A DNA stretch of 38,910 bases from Prochlorococcus sp. AG-676-L21 (GCA_003210915.1 QCUA01000013.1:1-38910), one strand, 5' to 3'. Counted from the stretch's first letter, positions 1 through 9,264 are shown. A program made the numbers and translations. The notes: generated from the letters alone by a model not told the origin.

Positions 1-1
1 T

Positions 2-988
2 GGTATTTTGCGGCCAGGGGATTTAATGTTATCTGTAACTGGAACTCCTTACGATACATTGGAGGAAGTAATCGGTATAAGAGGTAACGGCAAAGGTTCT
101 TTATTAGATTTAGGAGTTAAATATCGTCAAATTAGCATGGATGAAAAAACAAATTCCTACGAAGATAAACTTGTAGATTTTTTTAAACATAATAAATGTA
201 AATTAGTATTTATCCAGAAAAGTTGTGGTTATAGTTGGAGAAAATCTTTAAATAATAATCAAATAAAACAAATCTGTAACCTTGTTCACTCACTTAATCC
301 TGAGTGTATTTGTTTTGTGGATAATTGTTATGGAGAACTTGTAGAAGATAGTGAACCAATTATTAATGGCGCAAATATAATCGCTGGATCGCTAATTAAA
401 AATTTGGGTGGGACTATTGTTCCTACTGGCGGATATATTGCAGGTGATTCTGAATTAGTTGAAATGGCATGTTGTAGATTAACCGCTCCAGGAATTGGTG
501 CCGATGCAGGAATTAACTTTGGTTTTGGTAGATTAATTCTACAGGGACTATTTTTAGCACCACAAATGGTGCACGAATCTCTAAAAGGTGCTGATTTGGT
601 AGCTGCAGTATTTAAAAAACTAGGTTTTATTGTTTTACCCGAGCCTACATCGTACAGATCAGACATAATTCAAGCAGTTAGATTAAATAATCCACACTTA
701 ATACAAAAAGTATGTCAATCCTTTCAAAATTCTTCACCAATAGATTCTTTTTTAAATGTTATTCCTTCTCCAATGAGTGGTTATGGTTCAAATTTATTAA
801 TGTCTGGAGGAACGTTTATTGAAGGAAGTACAAGTGAATTTTCAGCTGATGCTCCTCTAAGAGATCCATTTAATATTTTTGTTCAAGGTGGTTCTCACAT
901 GGCTCATATCAAAATTGCTTTAATTCAATTAGTATTTGAGTTATTAGAAGAAAATCTAATTGAAAAGGAATCTCTCATTTTTTCATAA
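2..988 (+). CDS. PLP-dependent Met_gamma_lyase-family protein (aluminium-resistance-like), 5' truncated by window edge
   Basis: The reading frame is open to the left edge (codons at 2-4 and 5-7 are in frame), so about 100 N-terminal residues probably lie outside; the TTG at 8 is not a credible start. The protein resembles the fold-type I PLP family annotated as methionine gamma-lyase or aluminium-resistance protein (PF06838). Visible landmarks are RPGD followed by TGTPYDTLEEVIG, an acidic DNCYGE motif near 320 that should contact the cofactor, and SLIKNLGG with the presumed Schiff-base lysine at codon 398-400, then a glycine-rich TGGYIAG. The C-terminal part contains GGTFIEGSTSEFSADAP. The substrate is unknown; cystathionine or methionine C-S lyase activity is a family-based guess. 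It ends 9 bp before gcvH on the same strand, so co-transcription with the glycine cleavage genes is likely. Confidence 0.8.
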   Translation, partial: GILRPGDLMLSVTGTPYDTLEEVIGIRGNGKGSLLDLGVKYRQISMDEKTNSYEDKLVDFFKHNKCKLVFIQKSCGYSWRKSLNNNQIKQICNLVHSLNPECICFVDNCYGELVEDSEPIINGANIIAGSLIKNLGGTIVPTGGYIAGDSELVEMACCRLTAPGIGADAGINFGFGRLILQGLFLAPQMVHESLKGADLVAAVFKKLGFIVLPEPTSYRSDIIQAVRLNNPHLIQKVCQSFQNSSPIDSFLNVIPSPMSGYGSNLLMSGGTFIEGSTSEFSADAPLRDPFNIFVQGGSHMAHIKIALIQLVFELLEENLIEKESLIFS

Positions 989-997
989 ATTTTTATT

Positions 998-1387
998 ATG
1001 TCCTACAAGTTTCCGAAATATCTAAAATATGCTGATACACATGAATATGTGAAGGAGGAAAATGGATTGTTAAAAATAGGTGTTAGTGAGTTTGCTATTG
1101 ATCAATTAGGAGATATTGTTTTTGTTGAATTAGTCGAAAAGGGAACTAATTTACGAAAAGGAGATACTTTTGGAACAATTGAATCTGTCAAGGCTGTTGA
1201 AGAAGTTTATCTTCCTTTTGCTGGAGAAGTCATTTCTGTTAATCAAGGAGTTATTGATAATCCAGAAATTTTGCAAAATGATCCAATTGGTGATGGATGG
1301 TTGCTAATTATTAAATCAGAATCAAATGTTTTATTAGACGAATTAATGGATTCAGATGAATATAAATCAAAGGTTGTTCCGAATTGA
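998..1387 (+). CDS. gcvH: Glycine cleavage system H protein
   Basis: This 129-aa lipoyl carrier shuttles the aminomethyl group between the P, T and L proteins of the glycine cleavage system. The length is normal for the family. The lipoylation lysine is K65, in the motif TIESVKAVEEVY, and the N-terminal YADTHEYV and the later PEILQNDPIGDGWLL are standard H-protein signatures. The ATG at 998 gives a normal N-terminus. It lies 9 bp after the preceding PLP-enzyme gene and 46 bp before gcvP, an arrangement consistent with one transcript for photorespiratory glycine oxidation. No glycine riboswitch is visible in the short gaps; gcvT is not in the window. Confidence 0.97.
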   Translation: MSYKFPKYLKYADTHEYVKEENGLLKIGVSEFAIDQLGDIVFVELVEKGTNLRKGDTFGTIESVKAVEEVYLPFAGEVISVNQGVIDNPEILQNDPIGDGWLLIIKSESNVLLDELMDSDEYKSKVVPN

Positions 1388-1433
1388 GGCAAATTTCTAA
1401 AAACCGGCTATTTTAAAGAAAAATAAGTTAAAT

Positions 1434-4343
1434 ATGAATCCCACAAATAACTCGGATTTATTTATTGATAGACATCTTGGATTGAAGGATAATGACGAAA
1501 AAAAAATGCTTCAAAAACTTGGTTTTAACAATATAGATGAATTTATTAATCAAGTTATTCCTGAAGATATTCAGTTAGAAGAAAAATATTCAGATGTTTT
1601 GCCAAAAGGATGTTCTGAAATTGAGGCATTGAACGAATTAGAAGAAATATCTAATAAAAATCATAAATTTAGATCTTTAATTGGACTTGGATATTACGGA
1701 ACACATACCCCTAAAGTTGTACAAAGGCATGTGTTAGAAAATCCCAGGTGGTATACCGCTTATACCCCTTATCAAGCTGAAATTGCTCAAGGCAGATTAG
1801 AAGCTTTGTTTAATTTTCAAACTTTAATTTGTGAATTAACCGGTTTCTCTATAGCTAATGCATCTCTTTTAGATGAGGGAACAGCTGCTGCAGAAGCAAT
1901 GACAATGAGTTTTTCTTCAAGGAAAAATAAGTCTTCAAATACTTTCTTAGTAGATGAAAATGTTTTTGACCATACATTTAATGTTTTATTGACGAGAGCT
2001 AAACCATTAGGTATTAAGTTAAAACGTTTTAACCAAAAGTACTTTAATAATCATGATGATGTTTTTGGTCTCTTAATCCAGCTTCCTGGTAAAAATGGAG
2101 ATTTATTTGATCCAACATTTTTGATCTCCCAAGCTCATAAAGTAGAAATAGTGGTCACATCAATTATTGATCCTCTTGCTCAAGTTTTAATAAAACCAAT
2201 AGCTCAATTTGGAGTTGACATAGCTGTAGGAAGTTTGCAAAGATTTGGAGTCCCAATGGGCTTTGGTGGTCCTCATGCAGCATTTTTTGCATGTACTGAA
2301 AAATATAAAAGACTTATACCAGGAAGAATCGTAGGACAAACTCTATCTAGAAATGGAGAACAATCCCTGAGATTGGCATTGCAAACAAGAGAACAACATA
2401 TAAGAAGAGAAAAGGCGACTAGTAATATTTGTACAGCTCAATCTTTATTAGCAATAATATCTTCTTTTTATGCCACATATCATGGGTCTTCAGGATTAAC
2501 AAAAATGGCTAAGAGATTAGTTGTTTTAAGAAGATATCTAGAATCTTTACTTTCTGAGTTAGGTTTAAAAATACCTCTTGGGAGTAGGTTCGATAGTTTT
2601 GATATTTACTGTGAGGAATCTGAAAAGATTCATAAAGAAGCTCTAAAAAACGGATTCAACTTTAGAATTTTACCTTTGGGTTCATCGATCGAGGAATCTA
2701 AAGGATTTGGAATTTCTCTAGATGAGCTTACTGATAAAAATGAAATCCATAAGATAGTAACTTGCGTAGCAAATGGGCTAGGAAGAAAAGAAGATTTAAC
2801 GCATATTACACTTAATAATTGTTTTCAGTTTGAGGGTATTCCTCTAAGAAATAAAGAATGGATGCAACAAAATGTATTTGAAAATTATCAAAGTGAGACT
2901 GATTTAATGAGGTACATTTTTAAGCTTGCTGAGAAAGATTTTTCACTGGTTGATGGAATGATTCCACTAGGAAGTTGTACGATGAAATTAAATTCTGCAG
3001 CAGAGCTTAGTCCAATTTCATGGACTAATTTATCGTCAATTCACCCTTTCGCTCCAGCTAATCAAACAAATGGTTATTCAAAAATAATAAGCGATCTTGA
3101 AAAATGGATTAGTGATCTAATTGGCTTGAATTCAGTTTCATTTCAACCGAATGCAGGCTCTCAAGGTGAGTTTGCGGGTCTATTGGCAATTAATTCTTAC
3201 TTCTCTTCAAAAGGTGATTTATTAAGAAAAAAATGCCTAATACCACAAAGTGCTCATGGAACAAATCCTGCTAGCGCGGTGATGGCAGGATTTGATGTTG
3301 TAACTATTAAATGTGATTCTGAGGGTAATATTTCTTATGAGGATTTATTAATTAAGGTCCAGGAATTTGATAATACAATTGGTGCACTAATGTTAACTTA
3401 TCCCTCTACTCATGGAGTGTTTGAATTAAAAATCCGAGAAATATGTGACTTAATTCATTCAGTTGGTGCATTTGTTTATTTGGATGGAGCAAATCTTAAT
3501 GCTCAGGTCGGATTATGCAGGCCTGGTGATTATGGAGTGGATGTTTGCCATTTAAATTTACATAAAACATTTTGTATCCCTCATGGTGGTGGTGGACCTG
3601 GAGTTGGTCCAGTTGCAACATCTGAAACTTTAAGTCCTTTCCTTCCTTCCCATTCTTTGAAAGATAATACTTTTAGTCAACTCGGTTATTCTGTATCTTC
3701 TTCAGAGCATGGAAGTGCAAGCATTCTTCCAATAAGCTGGATGTACATAAAGATGGCTGGTCAAAGTGGTTTAAGAAAGGCGAGTAGTCATGCAATATTG
3801 TCAGCAAATTATATTGCTAATACATTAAAAAATAAATTTAAGATTTTATATAAAGGACAAAATAATTTTGTCGCACATGAATGTATCCTTGATTTTAGAG
3901 AGTTGAAGTCAAAAACAGGTTTAAGTGTTAATGATATAGCTAAGAGATTAATAGATTATAGCTTTCATGCTCCAACGATAAGTTGGCCAGTTCCTGAGAC
4001 TATAATGATAGAGCCTACTGAAAGTGAAAGTTTGACGGAGTTAAATAGATTTTGTGAAGCTATGCTCTTAATAAGCGAAGAAATTGAAGAAATTGAAAAT
4101 AATATTAATCTCAGAAATAATAATTTAATTAGTAATGCTCCTCATACTATAAATGAGTTGATTTCAGATAATTGGAATTATCCTTATTCAAAAGAAAAGG
4201 CTGCATATCCGTATAAAGGTAAATTCGAACATAAATTCTGGCCTTCTGTATCAAGAATTGATAATGCTTATGGAGATAGAAATTTAATTTGTTCTTGTAA
4301 TGTCAATGATAAAGATTTTTTAGATGACAAAAAATGTGCATAA
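1434..4343 (+). CDS. gcvP: Glycine dehydrogenase (decarboxylating), P protein
   Basis: This 969-aa PLP enzyme decarboxylates glycine and loads the aminomethyl group onto lipoyl-GcvH. It has the full-length two-half architecture (fused alpha/beta type), starting with DLFIDRHLG. The PLP lysine is K711, in LNLHKTFCIPHGGGGPG, and the second half also carries the SQGEFAGLL and AHGTNPASAVMAGF signatures. No frameshift or missing block is seen. It follows gcvH on the same strand. The gene ends 130 bp before a small unrecognised gene; that gap is AT-rich and shows no GC-rich terminator hairpin. Confidence 0.97.
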   Translation: MNPTNNSDLFIDRHLGLKDNDEKKMLQKLGFNNIDEFINQVIPEDIQLEEKYSDVLPKGCSEIEALNELEEISNKNHKFRSLIGLGYYGTHTPKVVQRHVLENPRWYTAYTPYQAEIAQGRLEALFNFQTLICELTGFSIANASLLDEGTAAAEAMTMSFSSRKNKSSNTFLVDENVFDHTFNVLLTRAKPLGIKLKRFNQKYFNNHDDVFGLLIQLPGKNGDLFDPTFLISQAHKVEIVVTSIIDPLAQVLIKPIAQFGVDIAVGSLQRFGVPMGFGGPHAAFFACTEKYKRLIPGRIVGQTLSRNGEQSLRLALQTREQHIRREKATSNICTAQSLLAIISSFYATYHGSSGLTKMAKRLVVLRRYLESLLSELGLKIPLGSRFDSFDIYCEESEKIHKEALKNGFNFRILPLGSSIEESKGFGISLDELTDKNEIHKIVTCVANGLGRKEDLTHITLNNCFQFEGIPLRNKEWMQQNVFENYQSETDLMRYIFKLAEKDFSLVDGMIPLGSCTMKLNSAAELSPISWTNLSSIHPFAPANQTNGYSKIISDLEKWISDLIGLNSVSFQPNAGSQGEFAGLLAINSYFSSKGDLLRKKCLIPQSAHGTNPASAVMAGFDVVTIKCDSEGNISYEDLLIKVQEFDNTIGALMLTYPSTHGVFELKIREICDLIHSVGAFVYLDGANLNAQVGLCRPGDYGVDVCHLNLHKTFCIPHGGGGPGVGPVATSETLSPFLPSHSLKDNTFSQLGYSVSSSEHGSASILPISWMYIKMAGQSGLRKASSHAILSANYIANTLKNKFKILYKGQNNFVAHECILDFRELKSKTGLSVNDIAKRLIDYSFHAPTISWPVPETIMIEPTESESLTELNRFCEAMLLISEEIEEIENNINLRNNNLISNAPHTINELISDNWNYPYSKEKAAYPYKGKFEHKFWPSVSRIDNAYGDRNLICSCNVNDKDFLDDKKCA

Positions 4344-4473
4344 AGACTAGCATTCTTCTTGTTTTTTAGTTACCGTAAAATTGAATAAAAAATTTAATAT
4401 TTTCTTATAGAATTTTTTTAGATTTTTTTATTATTATTATCAAGCATCAAATTTATTTGGGGTATTTGAAGCT

Positions 4474-4725
4474 ATGAGCAAAGATTTTAAATCTGGTAAG
4501 GTTAGGCGCTTGCCAATTAATAATTTGAATTTACCAAATTTTGTTAATAATTCCTTAGGGAATAATACAAAGGTAAATTCTGTTGAAGGGACTAATGTAA
4601 TTAGAGTACCATTTGGAAAAAGATTTCCTAAAAAACAGAGGCCCGATAAGAATCAAAATATAGCTACTTTAATACTCCCAATCAATACATTTATTAATCC
4701 TACCCCACCCCCACATGTGGCTTAA
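4474..4725 (+). CDS. Unrecognised small basic Asn-rich protein (83 aa)
   Basis: I do not recognise this protein. It has 83 residues, is rich in Asn, Lys, Arg and Pro, and has no clear membrane segment, signal peptide or cysteine. The N-terminal half holds a basic patch, KSGKVRRLP, the middle has VIRVPFGKRFPKKQRP, and the C-terminus is a hydrophobic stretch, ATLILPINTF, followed by PTPPPHVA. Codon use is like the neighbours and the ATG gives a clean frame, so it is probably real. It lies alone between gcvP and the convergent sqdX, 11 bp from the end of sqdX. A lineage-restricted picocyanobacterial protein is an inference, not a recognised family assignment. Confidence 0.65.
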   Translation: MSKDFKSGKVRRLPINNLNLPNFVNNSLGNNTKVNSVEGTNVIRVPFGKRFPKKQRPDKNQNIATLILPINTFINPTPPPHVA

Positions 4726-4736
4726 TTTATAGAAAT

Positions 4737-5870
4737 TTAGGAAATGTTTTCAAGTGTTTCTGCATAATATTTTTGTAATTGAATAGTAGCTTGGTTCCAG
4801 TCCCATTGTTCAGCTTCTTTCCTAGCTTCTTTTCTCATAGCTTCTTTTTTATTCTTATCTGCAAGGATTTTTTTAGTCGCCTCAATTAAACTTCTTTCTC
4901 CATTGTCTTTTTCATCTGGGTTATATAAACAACCATTTATTCCATTATTGATAATATCTGGGATACCACCTTTATTAGCCCCTATTACTGGGCATCCTGC
5001 AGCCATTGCTTCTAACAATACTAACCCGAGAGTTTCTGTGCTTGATGGGAATAAGAATATATCTCCGGATGCGTATGCACTGGCTAGCTCTTCACCAGAT
5101 AAATAACCTATGAAATTTGTTTTTGTGTTTTCAAAAATCTTTTCCAACTGCCCTCTGTAGGGACCATCTCCCACTAGAGCTAGACATGCTCCGGGTATAT
5201 TATCTAATACAGGCTTAATTCTTTCAATTTGCTTTTCTGCTGATAATCTACCTACATAAATCAAAAGTGAATCCGTATTTTGATATTTTCCAAATAATTT
5301 TTCTCTCATTTTTTCGCTTCGTAATTCTGGTCTGAAGTTTTCAGTGTCGACACCCCTTTGCCATAAAGCAGTCCTCTGTATTCCTTTATCTTCGAGTTCA
5401 TTAACCATTGCAGTTGAGGTACAAAGATTTAATAAGGCTTGATTATGAGCTGCTTTTAACAACTCCCATAAAAGGGGTTCTAACATTCCCATTCCGTAGT
5501 GTTCAAGATATTTCGGAAGATGTGTATGGTAACTTGCAATTAGAGGAATATTATTTGTTTTTGCTAGCCATATGCCTCCAAGTCCAAGTACAGCGGGATT
5601 AACTACATGTACTAAGTCTGGCTTGAATTCTTCTAATTTATCAGAGACTGCAGGGCCAGGTAAGCCTAATTTTAATTCAGGATATAAAGGTAGAGGCATT
5701 GCAGCAACTCCTACTATTGTTGCTCCTTTATAAGAATCAGGACATCCCTCAGGACAAAACACTATAACTTCATCACCATTTTTTGTTAAAAATTCGATGG
5801 TCTTAGTTAGTCTTGTTACTATTCCGTCAACTTTAGGTAGAAAAGTTTCAGTAAAGAATGCTATTTTCAC
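4737..5870 (-). CDS. sqdX: Sulfoquinovosyltransferase (sulfolipid synthase)
   Basis: SqdX transfers sulfoquinovose from UDP-sulfoquinovose to diacylglycerol, the last step of SQDG synthesis at the cytoplasmic or thylakoid membrane. The 377-aa protein is a GT4-type, GT-B fold enzyme. The N-terminal FFTETFLPKVDGIVTR is the acceptor-side loop, GRLSAEK near residues 207-213 begins the donor domain, and the EX7E motif is E279 and E287 in SSTETLGLVLLEAM. The identity is supported by sqdB lying immediately upstream on the same strand, with a 28-bp gap. In phosphate-poor waters sulfolipid replaces phospholipid, which fits a picocyanobacterium (established knowledge). No membrane helix is seen, as in other peripheral GT4 enzymes. 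Confidence 0.94.
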   Translation of the reverse strand: MKIAFFTETFLPKVDGIVTRLTKTIEFLTKNGDEVIVFCPEGCPDSYKGATIVGVAAMPLPLYPELKLGLPGPAVSDKLEEFKPDLVHVVNPAVLGLGGIWLAKTNNIPLIASYHTHLPKYLEHYGMGMLEPLLWELLKAAHNQALLNLCTSTAMVNELEDKGIQRTALWQRGVDTENFRPELRSEKMREKLFGKYQNTDSLLIYVGRLSAEKQIERIKPVLDNIPGACLALVGDGPYRGQLEKIFENTKTNFIGYLSGEELASAYASGDIFLFPSSTETLGLVLLEAMAAGCPVIGANKGGIPDIINNGINGCLYNPDEKDNGERSLIEATKKILADKNKKEAMRKEARKEAEQWDWNQATIQLQKYYAETLENIS

Positions 5871-5898
5871 TTTTTTAAGTTAGATATTAAAACTATTT

Positions 5899-7092
5899 TT
5901 AATTAGTTTTTATTGCTTTAGCCTGTTGTTTCGTCCAAGTTGAAATACAAGGAATTCTTTTTTTATCACATCTCATAGAGTATTTTTTTGCTACTTCAAC
6001 AACTTCTTCTAATAAGCCATTATCAAGAGTGGTGGGATTAAGCCCCAATTCTATGAAACATTTATTATCAACTATTAAATCATTTTCGACAGCTTCATTT
6101 CGAGGATTTGGTAAATAATTGATTTCGGCTCCAGTAAGAGAAGCAACTTTTTTAGCTAATTCTCCAACCTGGTGACTTTCTGTCATTTGATTGAAAATTT
6201 TTACTCGTTCGCCAGATTTTGGAGGATTGTCTAGAGCTAGTTGGACGCATTTTACTGAATCTTTAATATGTATAAAAGCTCTTGTCTGTCCTCCTGTCCC
6301 ATGCACAGTAAGGGGATATCCGATGGCTGCTTGCATGAGAAATCTATTAAGAACTGTACCGTAATCGCCGTCGTAATCGAATCTATTTGTCAATCTTGGA
6401 TCTTTTAATGTTGTTTCTGTATTTGTGCCCCAAACAATGCCTTGATGTAAATCTGTGATTCTAATCAAGTCGTTTTTGTTGTAATAAAGAAATAATAATT
6501 GATCTAATGTCTTTGTCATATGATAAACGCTGCCAGGACTGGCGGGATGAAGAATTTCTTCTTCAAAACGACTTCCATCTGGTTGAGGTACTTCAACTTT
6601 TAAATAACCTTCAGGAATTGTTGCGCCTCTATGTGATCCATATCCATATACTCCCATGGTTCCTAAATGAACAATATGAATATCTAAATTACTTTCTACA
6701 ATTGCAGCAAGTAAATTATGAGTACCATTCACATTATTATCAACTGTATATCTTTTGGTAAAACTTGATTTCATTGAGTAAGGTGCAGCTCTTTGTTCAG
6801 CAAAATGTACAATTGAATCAGGTTTTTCCTCAATAAGTAAATTTAGTAATTTTTGATATTGTTTCGAAAGATCAATATTAATAAATTTTATTGGTTTTCC
6901 ACCAGTCTCTTCCCATGCAGAAAGTCTTTCATTTATTGAAGAAATTGGGGTTAACGATTCCACTTCAAGATCAATATCTATTTTTCTGCGACTTAGGTTG
7001 TCAACTATAATTACTTCATGATTTTGTTCTGCTAAATTCACCGCACAAGGCCAACCGCAAAAACCATCTCCGCCAAGAACAATTACTTTCAC
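5899..7092 (-). CDS. sqdB: UDP-sulfoquinovose synthase
   Basis: SqdB makes UDP-sulfoquinovose from UDP-glucose and sulfite. It has 397 residues, as expected for bacterial SqdB and plant SQD1. It is an extended short-chain dehydrogenase: the NAD-binding loop is GGDGFCGW at residues 7-14, and the catalytic set is T145 in HLGTMGVYG with Y190 and K194 (YHMTK). HFAEQRAAPYSM and the VWGTNT loop are typical of SQD1 rather than of other epimerases. It is followed 28 bp later by sqdX, the transferase using its product. Upstream lies a 166-bp gap behind thiG that could hold its own promoter. Confidence 0.97.
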   Translation of the reverse strand: MKVIVLGGDGFCGWPCAVNLAEQNHEVIIVDNLSRRKIDIDLEVESLTPISSINERLSAWEETGGKPIKFINIDLSKQYQKLLNLLIEEKPDSIVHFAEQRAAPYSMKSSFTKRYTVDNNVNGTHNLLAAIVESNLDIHIVHLGTMGVYGYGSHRGATIPEGYLKVEVPQPDGSRFEEEILHPASPGSVYHMTKTLDQLLFLYYNKNDLIRITDLHQGIVWGTNTETTLKDPRLTNRFDYDGDYGTVLNRFLMQAAIGYPLTVHGTGGQTRAFIHIKDSVKCVQLALDNPPKSGERVKIFNQMTESHQVGELAKKVASLTGAEINYLPNPRNEAVENDLIVDNKCFIELGLNPTTLDNGLLEEVVEVAKKYSMRCDKKRIPCISTWTKQQAKAIKTN

Positions 7093-7161
7093 TCAAAACT
7101 CCAGAATTAAAATGTCATTTTATATTTATTAAATTACTACAGAGTGCTTCCAAAATGCGAA

Positions 7162-7190
7162 AAAAGATTGTAAAAAGTTTCAAATCTTTT
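7162..7190 (-). terminator. Weak AT-rich hairpin between thiG and sqdB
   Basis: An 8-bp inverted repeat, AAAAGATT (7162-7169) and AATCTTTT (7183-7190), encloses a 13-nt loop about 70 bp downstream of the thiG stop. Read on the minus strand it ends in a run of U. The stem has one G-C pair only, so termination is speculative. The same 166-bp gap must also carry any independent sqdB promoter. Confidence 0.25.
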
Positions 7191-7258
7191 CTCTTGAATT
7201 AATAAATTGGCTATTCTTGCAATTTTTTTAATATTAAAATTATTTTTAAAGAATCAAA

Positions 7259-8056
7259 TTACTTTATTGAGATATTTTTTTCAGGTGAACTAGCCTTTGC
7301 TAACTTCTGCTTTTCAATTCTTCCAGCTAAAAAAGCGTCTCTTCCTGCTTTTACACCATAATTCATCGCTTTAGCCATTTTTAACGGGTTTTTAGCTAAT
7401 GCGATAGCACTATTGATTAAAACTCCATCTGCTCCAAGTTCCATAGCCTGAGAAGCTTCACTAGGTACACCTATGCCGGCATCAATTATGACTGGAATAT
7501 TAGAATTTTCAATAATTATGGATATATTCGATAAATTTAAAAGGCCTTGACCAGAGCCAATAGGTGATCCTAATGGCATCACAGTCGAACAACCTATCTC
7601 CTCTAACTTTTTAGCTAATATTGGATCAGCATTTATATATGGAAGAACAATAAAATCTTTATTTATCAATATTTCAGCTGCTTTAAGGGTTTCAATAGGA
7701 TCAGGTAATAAATATTTTTTGTCAGGAATAACTTCTAATTTGACGAAATTATTTTCTTCTTGACCTGATAATTTGGCAAGTTCTCTTCCTAAAATTGCTA
7801 TTCTTATTGCTTCGTCTGAATTGGTACAACCAGCAGTATTAGGAAGCATCCAGAATTTTTTCCAGTCAATTTTTTCCAGTAAATTGTCTCCATTTTGATT
7901 ATTTTGAATTCTTCTCACTGCGACAGTAACTATTTCAGATTCAGTATTAGCTAAACTCTCTATCATTACTTCTGAAGACGTATATTTTCCTGTACCAACC
8001 ATCAACCTACTTGAGAAGCTTTTACCTCCAATTTGTAAACATGAATCTTCTTTCAT
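7259..8056 (-). CDS. thiG: Thiazole synthase
   Basis: ThiG forms the thiazole phosphate moiety of thiamine from deoxyxylulose phosphate, dehydroglycine and ThiS thiocarboxylate, in the cytoplasm. It is a 265-aa TIM-barrel protein. The Schiff-base lysine is K106 in FVKLEVIPD, and the phosphate-binding signatures [13 protein letters not shown] and [20 protein letters not shown] are present, as is LMVGTGKY near the N-terminus. Its start lies one base after the stop of the ycf37-like gene, so the two are probably co-transcribed. No TPP riboswitch is seen, as expected for an internal operon gene. A fused ThiS domain, present in some cyanobacteria, is absent here. Confidence 0.96.
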   Translation of the reverse strand: MKEDSCLQIGGKSFSSRLMVGTGKYTSSEVMIESLANTESEIVTVAVRRIQNNQNGDNLLEKIDWKKFWMLPNTAGCTNSDEAIRIAILGRELAKLSGQEENNFVKLEVIPDKKYLLPDPIETLKAAEILINKDFIVLPYINADPILAKKLEEIGCSTVMPLGSPIGSGQGLLNLSNISIIIENSNIPVIIDAGIGVPSEASQAMELGADGVLINSAIALAKNPLKMAKAMNYGVKAGRDAFLAGRIEKQKLAKASSPEKNISIK

Positions 8057-8057
8057 T

Positions 8058-8615
8058 TTAAAATCCTTTATCTTTTATTCCTTTGAAAGGTGTGTAATTA
8101 TTTCTTTTTTCAAGTTCTTTGCTCTTTTTAATTGCTGTTTTGTTGTTTGGATCTATTACTAAAACTTTCTTATAAGTTGCATATGCCAAATCATATTCCA
8201 GCAGTCGTTGTTGTGCGGATGCCAGATTATTTAAAGCGACTGTATATTCAGGGAGTGATTTTACAGCTGAGTTATAGTGCTTGATTGCTTTTTTAAACTC
8301 ATTTTGTGCTGCATAAGAAAAACCGAGAGCATTTTCAATAATAGCTTTTGCTTCGTCTGGTTCATTATCATAAGATTCAACAGCTTTCAGAAAAGTCTTA
8401 GAGGCCTCTGTATATAACCTTTTTTTAATTTGGATAGAGCCAAATTCATATAATTCAGAAGCTTTTGTTAGTGAATTAAGGCCTTTTTGCTCAAATTTTA
8501 CTAAATTTAATTCTTCCTTTCTTGTCCTAAGAAATTGTCGAAATACAAAAATAGAGATTATTATAAGTACTATAAAAAGGATGATCAAATATGATTGAAA
8601 GGAAGATATTTCCAT
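8058..8615 (-). CDS. TPR protein resembling photosystem I assembly protein Ycf37
   Basis: The protein has 185 residues. One N-terminal membrane helix (about 8-27) is followed by a basic FLRTRKEE stretch and three or so tetratricopeptide repeats (about 52-165), including [32 protein letters not shown] and [15 protein letters not shown]. This architecture and the [17 protein letters not shown] segment match my recollection of cyanobacterial Ycf37, which stabilises photosystem I. Orthology is an inference, since TPR proteins resemble one another widely. It sits between rplT (38 bp upstream) and thiG (1 bp downstream) in a tight minus-strand run. Confidence 0.7.
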   Translation of the reverse strand: MEISSFQSYLIILFIVLIIISIFVFRQFLRTRKEELNLVKFEQKGLNSLTKASELYEFGSIQIKKRLYTEASKTFLKAVESYDNEPDEAKAIIENALGFSYAAQNEFKKAIKHYNSAVKSLPEYTVALNNLASAQQRLLEYDLAYATYKKVLVIDPNNKTAIKKSKELEKRNNYTPFKGIKDKGF

Positions 8616-8653
8616 TACTTATAAGATATTTTGAACAATTTTATTTTTTTAAT

Positions 8654-9001
8654 TTAATTGCTTACGGTAGAAACTATTTTTTCAAAACATTGTGGATCGC
8701 TTAAAGCTAATTGTGCAAGCATTTTTCTATTGATAATTATGTCAGAGTTCTTCATCCCATTAATTAATCTGCTGTAATTTGTGCCATTAATTCTTGCCGA
8801 GGCATTTATTCTTGAGATCCAAAGTCTTCTGAAATCTCTTTTTCTTCTTCTCCTATCTCTATAAGCGTTGCAGAGAGCTTTCATTACTCTTTGATTTGCT
8901 GTTCTAAAAAGATTTTTGTTTCCTCCTCTGAAACCTTTAGCAAGGTTTAAGATTTTGTTTCTTCTTTTTCTGGCTATGTTGCCTCTTTTAACGCGTGCCA
9001 T
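8654..9001 (-). CDS. rplT: 50S ribosomal protein L20
   Basis: The 115-aa basic protein starts [18 protein letters not shown] and contains the Arg-rich [13 protein letters not shown] block, both diagnostic of L20, which binds 23S rRNA early in large-subunit assembly. Length and ends are normal. It is paired with rpmI, 30 bp upstream. In other bacteria L20 represses its own operon by binding the leader mRNA; infC is not part of this cluster here. Confidence 0.98.
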   Translation of the reverse strand: MARVKRGNIARKRRNKILNLAKGFRGGNKNLFRTANQRVMKALCNAYRDRRRRKRDFRRLWISRINASARINGTNYSRLINGMKNSDIIINRKMLAQLALSDPQCFEKIVSTVSN

Positions 9002-9031
9002 AAATTTATTTTAAAAGTAATTTGAATGCTC

Positions 9032-9229
9032 TTAAGCGTAAGGAATCATTAATTTTACATTATCAGCATCTCTTTCATCAACAACAGCTTTTGTTTTAAG
9101 ATGTCTCTTCAATTTTGAGCTTTTGTGATCTAATAAATGATTATGGAAAGCTCTTCTTCTAGTAAATTTACCCGTAGCAGTAGCTTTAAATCTTTTAGCT
9201 GCTGATTTACGAGTTTTAAGTTTAGACAT
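9032..9229 (-). CDS. rpmI: 50S ribosomal protein L35
   Basis: The 65-aa protein reads [15 protein letters not shown], then [16 protein letters not shown], the standard L35 signatures. It is the first gene of the minus-strand run through rplT, the ycf37-like gene and thiG. An AAGGGA purine run lies just before the ATG on the mRNA side. A partly symmetrical element at 9243-9264 lies in its leader or promoter. Confidence 0.98.
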   Translation of the reverse strand: MSKLKTRKSAAKRFKATATGKFTRRRAFHNHLLDHKSSKLKRHLKTKAVVDERDADNVKLMIPYA

Positions 9230-9242
9230 TTCCCTTGATAAT

Positions 9243-9264
9243 GTTTAATCTAGATAATCTAAAC
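9243..9264 (-). promoter_or_regulatory. Symmetrical element upstream of rpmI-rplT
   Basis: GTTTA (9243-9247) and TAAAC (9260-9264) form an inverted repeat, and AATCTA occurs twice inside (9247-9252, 9256-9261). It lies 14-35 bp before the rpmI start, in the 91-bp divergent gap with the SpoIID-like gene. It could be an operator or a leader hairpin; AT richness makes chance plausible. Confidence 0.25.

Noticed and set aside
1388..1433. Glycine riboswitch near the gcv genes
   Set aside because: The gaps around gcvH are 9 and 46 bp, too short for an aptamer, and no aptamer-like stem is seen.
4711..4720. Palindrome CCACATGTGG
   Set aside because: It lies in the last codons of the small 83-aa gene and is short; no T-run follows at terminator distance.
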